Source: Polyangiaceae bacterium
GTDB taxonomy: Bacteria; Myxococcota_A; Polyangia; Polyangiales; Polyangiaceae
Length of the DNA: 56,388 bases
Direction: 5' to 3'
Assembly: GCA_020848455.1 (NCBI GenBank)
Contig: JADLAB010000076.1
Location: 1-56,388, forward strand
Each line of letters begins with the position of its first letter. The first letter of the stretch is position 1. A model generated the notes under the pieces. That model searched no databases. It saw only the letters and a list, made by a program, of their open reading frames with translations, and had not been told where the DNA came from. This document shows, in pieces, positions 24,392-31,553 of this stretch. The position numbers and the translations under genes are program-made.

Positions 24392-25576
24392 ATGGCGCTC
24401 ATGGCGAAGGGCGAACGCGGCGACGGAGGGGGTAGCGGGGCCGGCGAGACCTTCCTCACGCTGCGCCCCGAGGGCGAGGACGTGCGCGCCTTCTACCGCC
24501 GCGTCGCGGCGGCGCTCGTCGCGGCGGGAGCGCCCGTCGTGCTCGAGCGCTGTCACGCGGCGCCGGGCGCGCTTCGCGAGGTCGAGGCCGCGCGCAGGGC
24601 CGCGTACGGCGCGGCCGGCATCGAGGCCGCGGGCGCCCTCGCGCTCGTCGGCCAGCGCTCGTGCAGCGGGCACGAGGTCGCGGGCGTGCAGCTCTGGCTC
24701 GCACCCGCGGGGGCCGAGGTCGCGCCGCTCGGCTGCGACGGCGAGGTCGTCGGACGCGCCTGCGCCCGCGGCGACGCCCGCGTCGTGTGGCTGCCCGAGG
24801 TCGGGCCGCGCGATCCGGGCCTCACGCGGCAGGAGCAGGCGCGCTCGATGCTGCACGAGGCGGGGCGCTTGCTCGGCGCCGTCGGCTCGTCGTGGCGGCG
24901 TGTGCTGCGCACGTGGATCTACCTGCCCGAGCTGCTCGCCTGGTACCCGGCGTTCAACGCCGTGCGCCGGGAGGCGTTCCGGGAGGCCGGCCTCCTCGCG
25001 CCCGCGGACGGCGGCGGGCTGCCGGCGAGCACCGGCATCGAGGGCACCCTCGGGGCCAGCGTCGGGGCCAGCGTCGGCGGCGACCTCGGGGGCAGCGCGC
25101 GCGGCCGGGCGGCGTGCAGCCTGAGCGTGCTCGCCCTCGCGGACGACGGGCTGCCGCTCGCGAGCGCGCGCGCCGTCCGGAGCCCGGTCCAGTGCGAGGC
25201 GCTCGCGTACGGCGCCGCCTTCGCGCGCGCGGTCGAGCTCGGCGGAGCCGGCGCGAGCCTGCTGTTCGTCTCCGGCACGGCCAGCATCGGTCCGGGCGGC
25301 GAGTCGCTCCACCCCGGGGACCTCGGCGCGCAGGCGCGCCACACGCTCGCGGCCGTGGCGGAGCTCCTCGCGGCCGCGGGCCACGCGCCCGGCGACGCCG
25401 TGCACGCCGTCGCGTACCTGAAGGACGGCGCCGACGCGCCCGCGTTCCGCGCGCTCGCGGGCCGGGCGGGCTTCGACCCGAGCGTCCTCGTCGAGACCGA
25501 GGCCGACGTGTGCCGCGCGGAGCTCCTGATCGAGCTCGAGGTGACGTCGGTCCGGCGCGCGACCTCCGCGCCGTGA
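24392..25576 (+). CDS. Chorismatase-like/RidA-fold protein
   Basis: A 394-residue soluble protein with the layout of FkbO/Hyg5/XanB2 chorismatases: an N-terminal half with a degenerate RidA (YjgF) fold and a C-terminal half with a clear one. Recognisable phrases are LPASTGIEG, LLFVSGTASIGPGGESLHPGD and CRAELLIELEV; the SGTASI and C-R-x-x-L-L-x-E-x-E patterns are shared with that family. Chorismatases cleave chorismate to pyruvate plus a dihydrobenzoate or hydroxybenzoate starter. There is a Gly/Ser-rich slip-like repeat (GASVGASVGG) in the middle. No biosynthetic gene cluster surrounds it, so the assigned chemistry is tentative and a general RidA-like role is possible. The start may be ATG 24392 or 24401. 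Confidence 0.65.
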   Translation: MALMAKGERGDGGGSGAGETFLTLRPEGEDVRAFYRRVAAALVAAGAPVVLERCHAAPGALREVEAARRAAYGAAGIEAAGALALVGQRSCSGHEVAGVQLWLAPAGAEVAPLGCDGEVVGRACARGDARVVWLPEVGPRDPGLTRQEQARSMLHEAGRLLGAVGSSWRRVLRTWIYLPELLAWYPAFNAVRREAFREAGLLAPADGGGLPASTGIEGTLGASVGASVGGDLGGSARGRAACSLSVLALADDGLPLASARAVRSPVQCEALAYGAAFARAVELGGAGASLLFVSGTASIGPGGESLHPGDLGAQARHTLAAVAELLAAAGHAPGDAVHAVAYLKDGADAPAFRALAGRAGFDPSVLVETEADVCRAELLIELEVTSVRRATSAP

Positions 25577-25587
25577 ACCGCGACGGC

Positions 25588-26619
25588 TCAGAAGCGCCAG
25601 TAGGGCGCGAGCTCGCGCTCGAGCCGGCCGAGGACGGCGCCGCCGCGCTCGGTCGTGCCGGCGAAGGACGGCGGGGTCGCGCCGGCGAGGACTTCCACGC
25701 AGGCGCGCGTGCTCTCGGCGAGCGCGCGCAGATCGTAGCCGCCCTCGAGCAGGAGCACGAGCCGCCCGGCGGCGTGCTCGTCGGCGATGTCGCGCACGAG
25801 GCCGGTCATCGCCGCGAAGCCCTCCTCGGTGAGGCGCATCTCGGCGAGTGGGTCGGCGGCGTGCGCGTCGAAACCCGCGGACACGAGCACGAGCTCCGGG
25901 CGGTAGGCCGCGGCGATGGGCGCGAGCACGTCCTCGAGCGCGCGGGCGTAGTCGGCGTTGCCGCGGCCCTCGGGGAAGGGGACGTTGACGGTGAAGCCGC
26001 GCCCCTCGCCCGCGCCGACTTCCTCGAGCGCGCCCGTGCCGGGGTAGAACGGAAACTGGTGCAGGCTCATGAAGAGCACGTCGCTCCGGGCGAGGAATGC
26101 CGCCTGCGTGCCGTTGCCGTGGTGCACGTCCCAGTCGACCACGAGCACGCGCTCGAGGCCGAGCGCAGCGCGGGCGTGCGCGGCCGCGATGGCCACGTTG
26201 TTGAAGACGCAGAAGCCCATCCCGTGGTCCGCCTCGGCGTGGTGCCCGGGCGGCCGCACGAGCGCGAAGGCGCTGCGCGCGCGTCCGTCGACCACGGCCG
26301 TCACGGCCTCGACGGCCGCCCCCGCGGCGAGGTAGGCGGCCTCGACGCTCCCGGCCGAGAGGTGCGTGTCGGCGTCGAGGCTCGCCGGGTGGCCGCGCAG
26401 GGACTCGATGTGCTCGACGTAGGCCGGCGCGTGCACCCGCTCGAGCGCCGCACGCTCGGCCGCGGGCGCCTCCGCCCAGCGCGTGCCGCGCGCCCCGTCG
26501 AGCGCCGCGCACACCGTGGCGAGCCGTGCCGGTCGCTCGGGGTGCCCGGGCCCGGGCTCGTGGCGGCGCATGCGCGGGTCGGTCAGGAGCAGGATGACGT
26601 CGTCGGCGGGGCTGCGCAT
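25588..26619 (-). CDS. Histone deacetylase-family amidohydrolase
   Basis: A 343-residue class II-type deacetylase/acetylpolyamine amidohydrolase. Key residues are visible: His126-His127 in RPPGHHAEADHG, zinc ligands Asp164 and His166 in DWDVHHGNGTQ, Asp251 in SAGFDAHAADP, and a Tyr in LLEGGYDL. GHPERPARL near the N-terminus is also typical. It hydrolyses acetyl-lysine, acetylpolyamine or a related amide in the cytoplasm. It is the last gene of a tight minus-strand operon, 20 bp after a Ser/Thr kinase and downstream of a sensor kinase, so it may act on a signalling target. No acetyltransferase is nearby. Confidence 0.92.
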   Translation of the reverse strand: MRSPADDVILLLTDPRMRRHEPGPGHPERPARLATVCAALDGARGTRWAEAPAAERAALERVHAPAYVEHIESLRGHPASLDADTHLSAGSVEAAYLAAGAAVEAVTAVVDGRARSAFALVRPPGHHAEADHGMGFCVFNNVAIAAAHARAALGLERVLVVDWDVHHGNGTQAAFLARSDVLFMSLHQFPFYPGTGALEEVGAGEGRGFTVNVPFPEGRGNADYARALEDVLAPIAAAYRPELVLVSAGFDAHAADPLAEMRLTEEGFAAMTGLVRDIADEHAAGRLVLLLEGGYDLRALAESTRACVEVLAGATPPSFAGTTERGGAVLGRLERELAPYWRF

Positions 26620-26639
26620 CGGCGTGCTCGGGCGCGGCG

Positions 26640-28073
26640 TCAGAAGCCGCGGTCCTTCGTCTTCGTGGCGGTCGCGGTCGGGGGCGGTGCGCCCGTGTCG
26701 GTCGCGGTCCTCTTGCCCGGCGTGCCGGCGCCGGCGACTCCGACGGTCGCGGTCGCCCGCGTCGTCGGAGGGACGGGCCCCGATGCGCTCGCGCTCGCGA
26801 CGCTCGGGGCGCTGGCGCTCTCTTTCGGCTCGACGGCCGCGACGCTCGCGGTCGCGGTCGCGACCGCTGCCGCGGCGGGGTGCGCGCTCGCCGCGGTGGC
26901 GCCCCCCGGGCCGCTCGCGCCCGGCTCCGCACCCGCGCCGTCGGCGCCGCCGCGCGTCGCGAGCCACGCGACGGCCGCCATCGCACCGGCGCCGAGCACG
27001 CCGAGCGCGAGCCACAGCCGCCCGCGGCCACGCTGCCGGGGCGGCTCGTAGCCGCCGAGCGTCGTCTGCGCGAAGGCCGCCATGCTCGCGGCCGGGACCG
27101 CGTGCGTCGCAGGGGTGAGCTGCGTGGAGCCCTCGGGCGGGTGCGTCGCGGCGCGCGCTCCGGACGCATCTGCGCCCGAGGGCGCGCTCGCTCGTGCTGC
27201 GCCCGGGCCCACGCCGCCGACGCGCGCCCCGGGGATGGCGTCGAAGGCGTCGGTCAGCTCCTTGGCCGTGGCGAAGCGGTCGGCGAGCCGCACCGCCAGG
27301 GCGCGCCGCATGAAGGTGTCGACCTCGGGCGGCAGGTCCGGACGGCGCGCGGTCGCGGGCTCGTAGCTCGCCTGCGAGATCGCGACCGCGATGGCGCCGA
27401 GCGTCTCGCCGTCGAAGGGCGGCTCGCCGGTGAGCGCGTGGTACGCGACGACGCCGAGCGACCAGAGGTCGGAGCGCGCGTCGAGGTCCTTGCCCGAGAG
27501 CACCTGCTCCGGGCTCATGTACCCGGGTGTGCCCACCATGACGCCCGTGGAGGTCACCTGGCGCGCGGCCGGGAGGCCCGTCTGCTTGGCGATGCCGAAG
27601 TCGAGCACCTTGCAGGCGAGCTCGCCGTCGGTGTCGGTGAGGTAGATGTTGTCGGGCTTGATGTCGCGATGGACGATGCCGAGCTTGTGGGCGCGGGCGA
27701 GCGCCTTGCCGACCTGCCGCACGATCTCGGCCGTGGTCGGCAGATCGAGCCGCCCGAGCCGGAAGATGCGCGCTCCGAGGTCTTCGCCCTCGAGCATCTC
27801 CATCACGATGTACGGCAGCCCGTCCGCCGTCACGCCGTGGTCGAAGGTCTGCACGACGTACGGGCTCTTGATCTGGGCGGCCGCGGCGGCCTCACGGCTG
27901 AAGCGCGCCAGCACCTCGGGCTGACCGAGCCCCTCGCTGGCGATGAACTTCACGGCGACCTGCGTGCGCAGCGTGGTGTGCTCGGCCGCCCACACGCTGC
28001 CCATGCCGCCCTCACCCAGCATGCGCAGCAGCCGGACGTTCGGCGTCACGAGCATGCCGGGCGCGAGCTGCAT
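26640..28073 (-). CDS. Membrane-anchored Ser/Thr protein kinase (Pkn type)
   Basis: A 477-residue kinase. The catalytic domain (about 12-275) has GEGGMGSVW, Lys42, HRDIKPDN with Asp137, DFGIA with Asp158, and GTPGYMSPEQ. A Ala/Gly/Ser-rich linker leads to one membrane span (about 345-370, LWLALGVLGAGAMAAVAWLA) and a low-complexity extracytoplasmic tail rich in Ala, Thr, Ser and Pro that ends in KTKDRGF. No sensor domain is recognisable in the tail. I prefer ATG 28073 over 28085, because the 28085 ATG lies within a TATGCT -10-like element. It sits 32 bp from the sensor kinase gene upstream and 20 bp from the deacetylase gene downstream. Confidence 0.92.
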   Translation of the reverse strand: MQLAPGMLVTPNVRLLRMLGEGGMGSVWAAEHTTLRTQVAVKFIASEGLGQPEVLARFSREAAAAAQIKSPYVVQTFDHGVTADGLPYIVMEMLEGEDLGARIFRLGRLDLPTTAEIVRQVGKALARAHKLGIVHRDIKPDNIYLTDTDGELACKVLDFGIAKQTGLPAARQVTSTGVMVGTPGYMSPEQVLSGKDLDARSDLWSLGVVAYHALTGEPPFDGETLGAIAVAISQASYEPATARRPDLPPEVDTFMRRALAVRLADRFATAKELTDAFDAIPGARVGGVGPGAARASAPSGADASGARAATHPPEGSTQLTPATHAVPAASMAAFAQTTLGGYEPPRQRGRGRLWLALGVLGAGAMAAVAWLATRGGADGAGAEPGASGPGGATAASAHPAAAAVATATASVAAVEPKESASAPSVASASASGPVPPTTRATATVGVAGAGTPGKRTATDTGAPPPTATATKTKDRGF

Positions 28074-28080
28074 CGAGGGC

Positions 28081-28086
28081 AGCATA
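28081..28086 (-). promoter_or_regulatory. Putative -10 (TATGCT), leaderless start
   Basis: Minus-strand TATGCT lies 7 nt before ATG 28073 of the Ser/Thr kinase. It would give the kinase and deacetylase a promoter of their own inside the operon. Confidence 0.35.
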
Positions 28087-28105
28087 CACCGCCGGCCCGT
28101 GCCGC

Positions 28106-29302
28106 TCACGCGGTCGGCGGGCGCGCGGAGCGGGGCGCGCCACCGGGTGGCGCGAGGAGCTCGCGCAGCAGCGCCGGATCGACGGGCTTCGACAGGACGT
28201 GGTCGATGCCGGGCAGGTCGTGCAGGCCGTCGGTGTCGGAGCCGGTCAAGAGCACCGCCCGCACGAGCGCCGGGTGAGCGTGCCGCCAGCGGGCGATCGC
28301 CGCGGCGCCGAGCTCGTCGCCGTCGCCGAGGTGCTGGTCGCAGACGACGTGGGTCGGCGGGCACGCGGGGTCGGCGAGCAGGCGCCCGGCGCTCGCGAGA
28401 TCGTGGGCCACGTGCACGACGTCGAAGCTGCGGCGCAGGCAGCGCGCGATGCCGCGGGCCATCGCCGGCGCGTCGTCGACCACGAGCAGGACCCGGCGGG
28501 CGCTCGCGTCGGCGCGCGCCGTCGCGGTCGACGCAGCGCGCGCCACGCGCCGACCGGGCAGGCGCAGCGTGAGGACGACCCCGCGCTTGCCGGCCGACGC
28601 CGCCTCGATCGAGCCGCCCATCAGGCGGAGCTGCCGCGCGACGAGGTAGAGCGAGAGCCCGTCGCGGCCGGCGCGCTCCCCCGCGCCGCGCGGCTCGAAG
28701 GCGCGGGCGCGCTCCTCGTCGGTGAGCGCACGGCCGTCGTCGGCGAGCTCGAGCACGAGCTCCGTCGGGCTCGCTTCGAGGCCGAGCCTCACGCGGCCGG
28801 CGCCCGCGCGTGCGGCGCTGCGCACGAGGTGCGCGAGCACGGCGCGCAGGTGCTCCGGATCGCCCTCGGCCACGCACGGCGGGAGCGTGGCCGCGCGTTC
28901 GAGCCGCACGGGCGCCCGCGCGCGCGCGACCTCGCCGACGAGCTCGTCGACCCGGTAGGTCGAGGCGCGCGGCTCGCTGCCGGCCCGCAGCGCCGCGACC
29001 TCGCGCGCTACGAGCGACTGCAGCTCGAGGCCGGCGCGGTACGCGTCGGCGAGCGCCCCCTCGCGCTCGGGGTCGCCCGGGTCGGCGGAGGTCGCGTACT
29101 CGAGGTTGGCGCCGAGGGCACCGGTCGCCGTGCCGAGGTCGTGCAGGAGCTCGCCGAGCCCGAGCAGGGCGGCGCCGAGCGCGCGCTCGACGTCGACCTC
29201 GAGCTCCGCGCGGGGCGCCGGCTCGCGCGCCTCGGCGCCGCGGCGCACGGGGCCACGCGCGCGTCGGCGCGAGGGCTCGGGGGGACGGGCGGCACGCACC
29301 AC
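28106..29302 (-). CDS. Histidine kinase-like protein with C-terminal receiver
   Basis: A 398-residue soluble protein. A dimerisation helix carries His54 in LLHDLGTATGALGANLEY. The ATPase-like domain (about 145-250) keeps a G1-type Asp-Gly (ADDGRAL) and a G2-like GRDGLSLYLV, but the N-box Asn is replaced: LVRSAARA has Ser162 where Asn binds Mg-ATP. Kinase activity may therefore be weak or lost. The receiver (about 270-385) is complete: Asp276-Asp277, phosphoacceptor Asp322, Thr353 and Lys372. There is no membrane segment or recognisable sensor domain. The start is GTG 29302 (or GTG 29299); no ATG is available. It heads the operon with the Ser/Thr kinase and the deacetylase-fold enzyme. Confidence 0.8.
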   Translation of the reverse strand: MVRAARPPEPSRRRARGPVRRGAEAREPAPRAELEVDVERALGAALLGLGELLHDLGTATGALGANLEYATSADPGDPEREGALADAYRAGLELQSLVAREVAALRAGSEPRASTYRVDELVGEVARARAPVRLERAATLPPCVAEGDPEHLRAVLAHLVRSAARAGAGRVRLGLEASPTELVLELADDGRALTDEERARAFEPRGAGERAGRDGLSLYLVARQLRLMGGSIEAASAGKRGVVLTLRLPGRRVARAASTATARADASARRVLLVVDDAPAMARGIARCLRRSFDVVHVAHDLASAGRLLADPACPPTHVVCDQHLGDGDELGAAAIARWRHAHPALVRAVLLTGSDTDGLHDLPGIDHVLSKPVDPALLRELLAPPGGAPRSARPPTA

Positions 29303-29401
29303 GGCGCGATCCTACCCGCTTGTCGCCCGCGCGCCTCGCCTGTCATGCTGGTCCCGGCGCCGTTGCCCGTCTCCCCTCGCCCCTCGCGCCCCGCCCGAGC
29401 C

Positions 29402-30238
29402 ATGCCCTGGACCGTACGCCCCCTCGTCCTGTCGCGCTTCGCCCTCGACGGCGGGGCGATGCACGGCATCGTGCCGAAGGCGCTCTGGAGCCGCCAGCAC
29501 GCGCCCGACGCCGACAACCGCATCGCGCTCGTGGCGCGCGCGCTGCTGCTCGAGGACGTCGCGCGCGGCCTGCGCGTTGTCTGCGAGGCCGGGCTCGGCG
29601 ACCGGTGGAGCGACAAGGAGCGGCGCATGTACCGCGTCGAGTCGGAGCCGCTCCCGGCGGCGCTCGGCCGCGCGGGCGTGGACCCCGACACCATCACGCA
29701 CGTCCTGTGCACCCACCTGCACTGGGACCACGCCGCGGGCCTCTTCGTAGGGGCGCTCGAAGCGCCCGAGCTCGCGCTGCCGCGGGCCCTGCATGTCGTG
29801 AGCGAGGCCAGCCTGCGCCACGCCGCCGAGCCGAACGACAAGGACGCCGGGAGCTTCCACCCGGCCGAGCTCGGGCGGCTCTTCGGGGCGTCCGTGCTCC
29901 GCCCGTGGCGTCCGGGCGAGGCCCTGCTCGAGGGCCTCGAGGGGCGACTCTCGCACGGCCACACGCCCGGCCTGCTCGTGGTCGTCGTTCGCGAGCGCTC
30001 GGACGGTCGGCCGCTCGCGTTCCCCGCCGACCTCGTGCCGACGCGCAGTCACCTCGCCACGCGCTGGGTGATGGCCTACGACAACGAGCCGGTGCGGGTC
30101 GTCGCCGAGAAGCGGGAGCTCTACGCCGAGCTCGTGCGCATCGGCGGCGGGCTCGCGCTCTACCACGACCCCGACGTCGAGGCCGCCTGGCCCGAGGCGG
30201 GAGCTGGCGAGCCGAAGCTCGTGCCCGGCGGGCTGTAG
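29402..30238 (+). CDS. Metallo-beta-lactamase-fold hydrolase
   Basis: A 278-residue soluble protein. The metal site HxHxDH is at His105, His107, Asp109 and His110 (CTHLHWDHAAG). LSHGHTPG supplies the next His and FPADLVPT the bridging Asp region. Overall it resembles the MBL enzymes related to AHL lactonases and quinoline-type hydrolases, but the substrate is not deducible. ATG 29402 is preceded by a 99-bp divergent gap shared with the sensor kinase. A CATGCT element lies about 50 nt upstream. It is convergent with a lipoprotein gene. Confidence 0.88.
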   Translation: MPWTVRPLVLSRFALDGGAMHGIVPKALWSRQHAPDADNRIALVARALLLEDVARGLRVVCEAGLGDRWSDKERRMYRVESEPLPAALGRAGVDPDTITHVLCTHLHWDHAAGLFVGALEAPELALPRALHVVSEASLRHAAEPNDKDAGSFHPAELGRLFGASVLRPWRPGEALLEGLEGRLSHGHTPGLLVVVVRERSDGRPLAFPADLVPTRSHLATRWVMAYDNEPVRVVAEKRELYAELVRIGGGLALYHDPDVEAAWPEAGAGEPKLVPGGL

Positions 30239-30247
30239 ACGACGCCC

Positions 30248-30302
30248 TCAGCCGCCCGTGCCGCCTGCCGCGGTTGGACGACGCTCAGCCGCCCGTGCCG
30301 CC
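30248..30302. repeat. 18-bp direct repeat, 37-bp offset, at a gene end
   Basis: TCAGCCGCCCGTGCCGCC occurs at 30248-30265 and again at 30285-30302, where it encodes the last codons and stop of the Gly-tail lipoprotein. GGACGACG also recurs. The copy is out of frame, downstream of the stop, so it looks like a remnant of a 37-bp tandem duplication. Confidence 0.6.
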
Positions 30303-30701
30303 GCTGCCCGCAGTCGAGCCGCCCGTGCCGCCGCTGCCCGCGGCCGAGCCGCCCTGGCCGCCCTGTCCGCCCGCGCCGCCACCGCCCGTCGCGGACGTCG
30401 TGGAGCTCGTGGTGGAGCTCGTGGTGCCGCCGCCCGCGCCGCCGCCGCCCGTGTTGAAGGTGCCGGCGCAGATGCTCGTGGTCGCCTGCCCGGGCGGTGG
30501 GCAGCAGATGTCGGAGGTGGTGCCGAGCTCCTGCTTCGACGTGCAGAGGAGCCCGTCGTCGCAGTCGGACTCCTCGCCGCTCACGCCGGCCGCGAGATCG
30601 CAGCGCTCTCCCTCCCCTTGTTTCGAGCAGCTGGCCACCGCGAGGACGGAGCCGAGCGCGAACAGGCCGGTGGCCGCGAGGACGAGCAGCGGGCGAGACA
30701 T
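30285..30701 (-). CDS. Cys-containing lipoprotein with C-terminal Gly-rich tail
   Basis: A 138-residue lipoprotein. The signal ends in lipobox VASC (Cys25). The short mature domain (about 26-80) has Cys residues in CDLAAG, SDCDDGLLCTSKQ and ICCPPPGQ, so disulphides are likely. The last 55 residues are low complexity: Gly, Ser and Thr with repeats such as GGQGGQGG and SGGTGG, and the protein ends in GGTGG. In most myxobacterial lipoproteins such tracts follow the lipobox, but here the tract is at the extreme C-terminus. The upstream element TAAACG is 8 nt from the ATG. It lies 88 bp downstream of pgsA on the same strand. Function unknown. Confidence 0.78.
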   Translation of the reverse strand: MSRPLLVLAATGLFALGSVLAVASCSKQGEGERCDLAAGVSGEESDCDDGLLCTSKQELGTTSDICCPPPGQATTSICAGTFNTGGGGAGGGTTSSTTSSTTSATGGGGAGGQGGQGGSAAGSGGTGGSTAGSGGTGG

Positions 30702-30709
30702 CGGCGATG

Positions 30710-30715
30710 CGTTTA
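30710..30715 (-). promoter_or_regulatory. Putative -10 (TAAACG), near-leaderless start
   Basis: Minus-strand TAAACG lies 8 nt before ATG 30701 of the Gly-tail lipoprotein. Confidence 0.25.
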
Positions 30716-30789
30716 GCAGAAAGGGCCGAGCGTTGCTACGCGCTCGCACGCCGCCCGGCGCTCTGCCCCGCGCGCGCGGTGACGCAGCG

Positions 30790-31515
30790 TCAGGCCGTGC
30801 CGCGGCGGTTCTTGGCGTCGATCGCCTCGGCGAAGAGCCCGAGGTAGCTCGCCGCGCTCGTGATCGAGAAGACGAGCGACAGGAGCACGAGCATGCGCCC
30901 GACGTGCACGAAGTCGACGACGCCGAAGTCGTACACGCCGAGGTGCAGCCGGTACGGGAAGCCGATGACGAGGCAGATGATGCCCACCATCTGCAGGGCC
31001 GTCTTCAGCTTGCCGCCCTCGCCCGCGGCGATGACGAGGCCCTCGGTGGAGGCGATGCCGCGCAGCGCGGTGATGGTGATCTCGCGGCCGAGCAGCAGCA
31101 CCACCATCCAGGTGGGCACGCGCCCCATCGCCACGAGCCACACGAGCGTGGAGGCCACGATGAGCTTGTCGGCGAGCGGGTCGAGGAACTTGCCGAGCAC
31201 GCTCACGAGCCCCTGCCGGCGCGCGAGCCAGCCGTCGAGCATGTCGGTGATGGCGGCCGCCGCGTACGCGATCGCCGCCCAGAAGCAGTTCTCGGGCGTG
31301 CCGCGCTCGAGCAGCACGAGCACGAGCGGGATGAGCAGGATGCGGAAGAAGGTGAGCAGGTTGGGGAGGTTGCGCGCGTCGTCCCACAGCGTCTTGCGCC
31401 GCTGGGCGCGCTCGGCCGCGCGCACCTGTCGCGCCAGGAGGCGGTCCGGATCGCGCTCCCGGCGCAGCTTGCGGCGACCCTTGCGCCGGCCGGCGCTGCG
31501 CGGCACCTCGCTCAT
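30790..31515 (-). CDS. pgsA: CDP-diacylglycerol--glycerol-3-phosphate 3-phosphatidyltransferase
   Basis: A 241-residue membrane enzyme of phosphatidylglycerol synthesis. The CDP-alcohol phosphotransferase signature DxxDGxxAR...GxxxDxxxD is complete (Asp91, Asp94, Asp112 and Asp116). About five or six hydrophobic segments follow a basic N-terminal extension (residues 1-45, rich in Arg and Lys) that is longer than in typical PgsA. The motif and the LPNLLTFFRILLIP segment fit PgsA better than other family members. It starts 38 bp after the gamma-glutamyltransferase gene. TAGGCT on the minus strand (31528-31533) lies 12 nt before the ATG, so it may also have its own promoter. Confidence 0.9.
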   Translation of the reverse strand: MSEVPRSAGRRKGRRKLRRERDPDRLLARQVRAAERAQRRKTLWDDARNLPNLLTFFRILLIPLVLVLLERGTPENCFWAAIAYAAAAITDMLDGWLARRQGLVSVLGKFLDPLADKLIVASTLVWLVAMGRVPTWMVVLLLGREITITALRGIASTEGLVIAAGEGGKLKTALQMVGIICLVIGFPYRLHLGVYDFGVVDFVHVGRMLVLLSLVFSITSAASYLGLFAEAIDAKNRRGTA

Positions 31516-31553
31516 CGACGTCGGCGGAGCCTACACGAGCCGGGCGGCAAAAC

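Noticed and set aside
28083-28085. ATG 28085 as the start of the Ser/Thr kinase
   Set aside because: It overlaps the TATGCT -10-like element. ATG 28073 is placed properly after it and precedes the domain.
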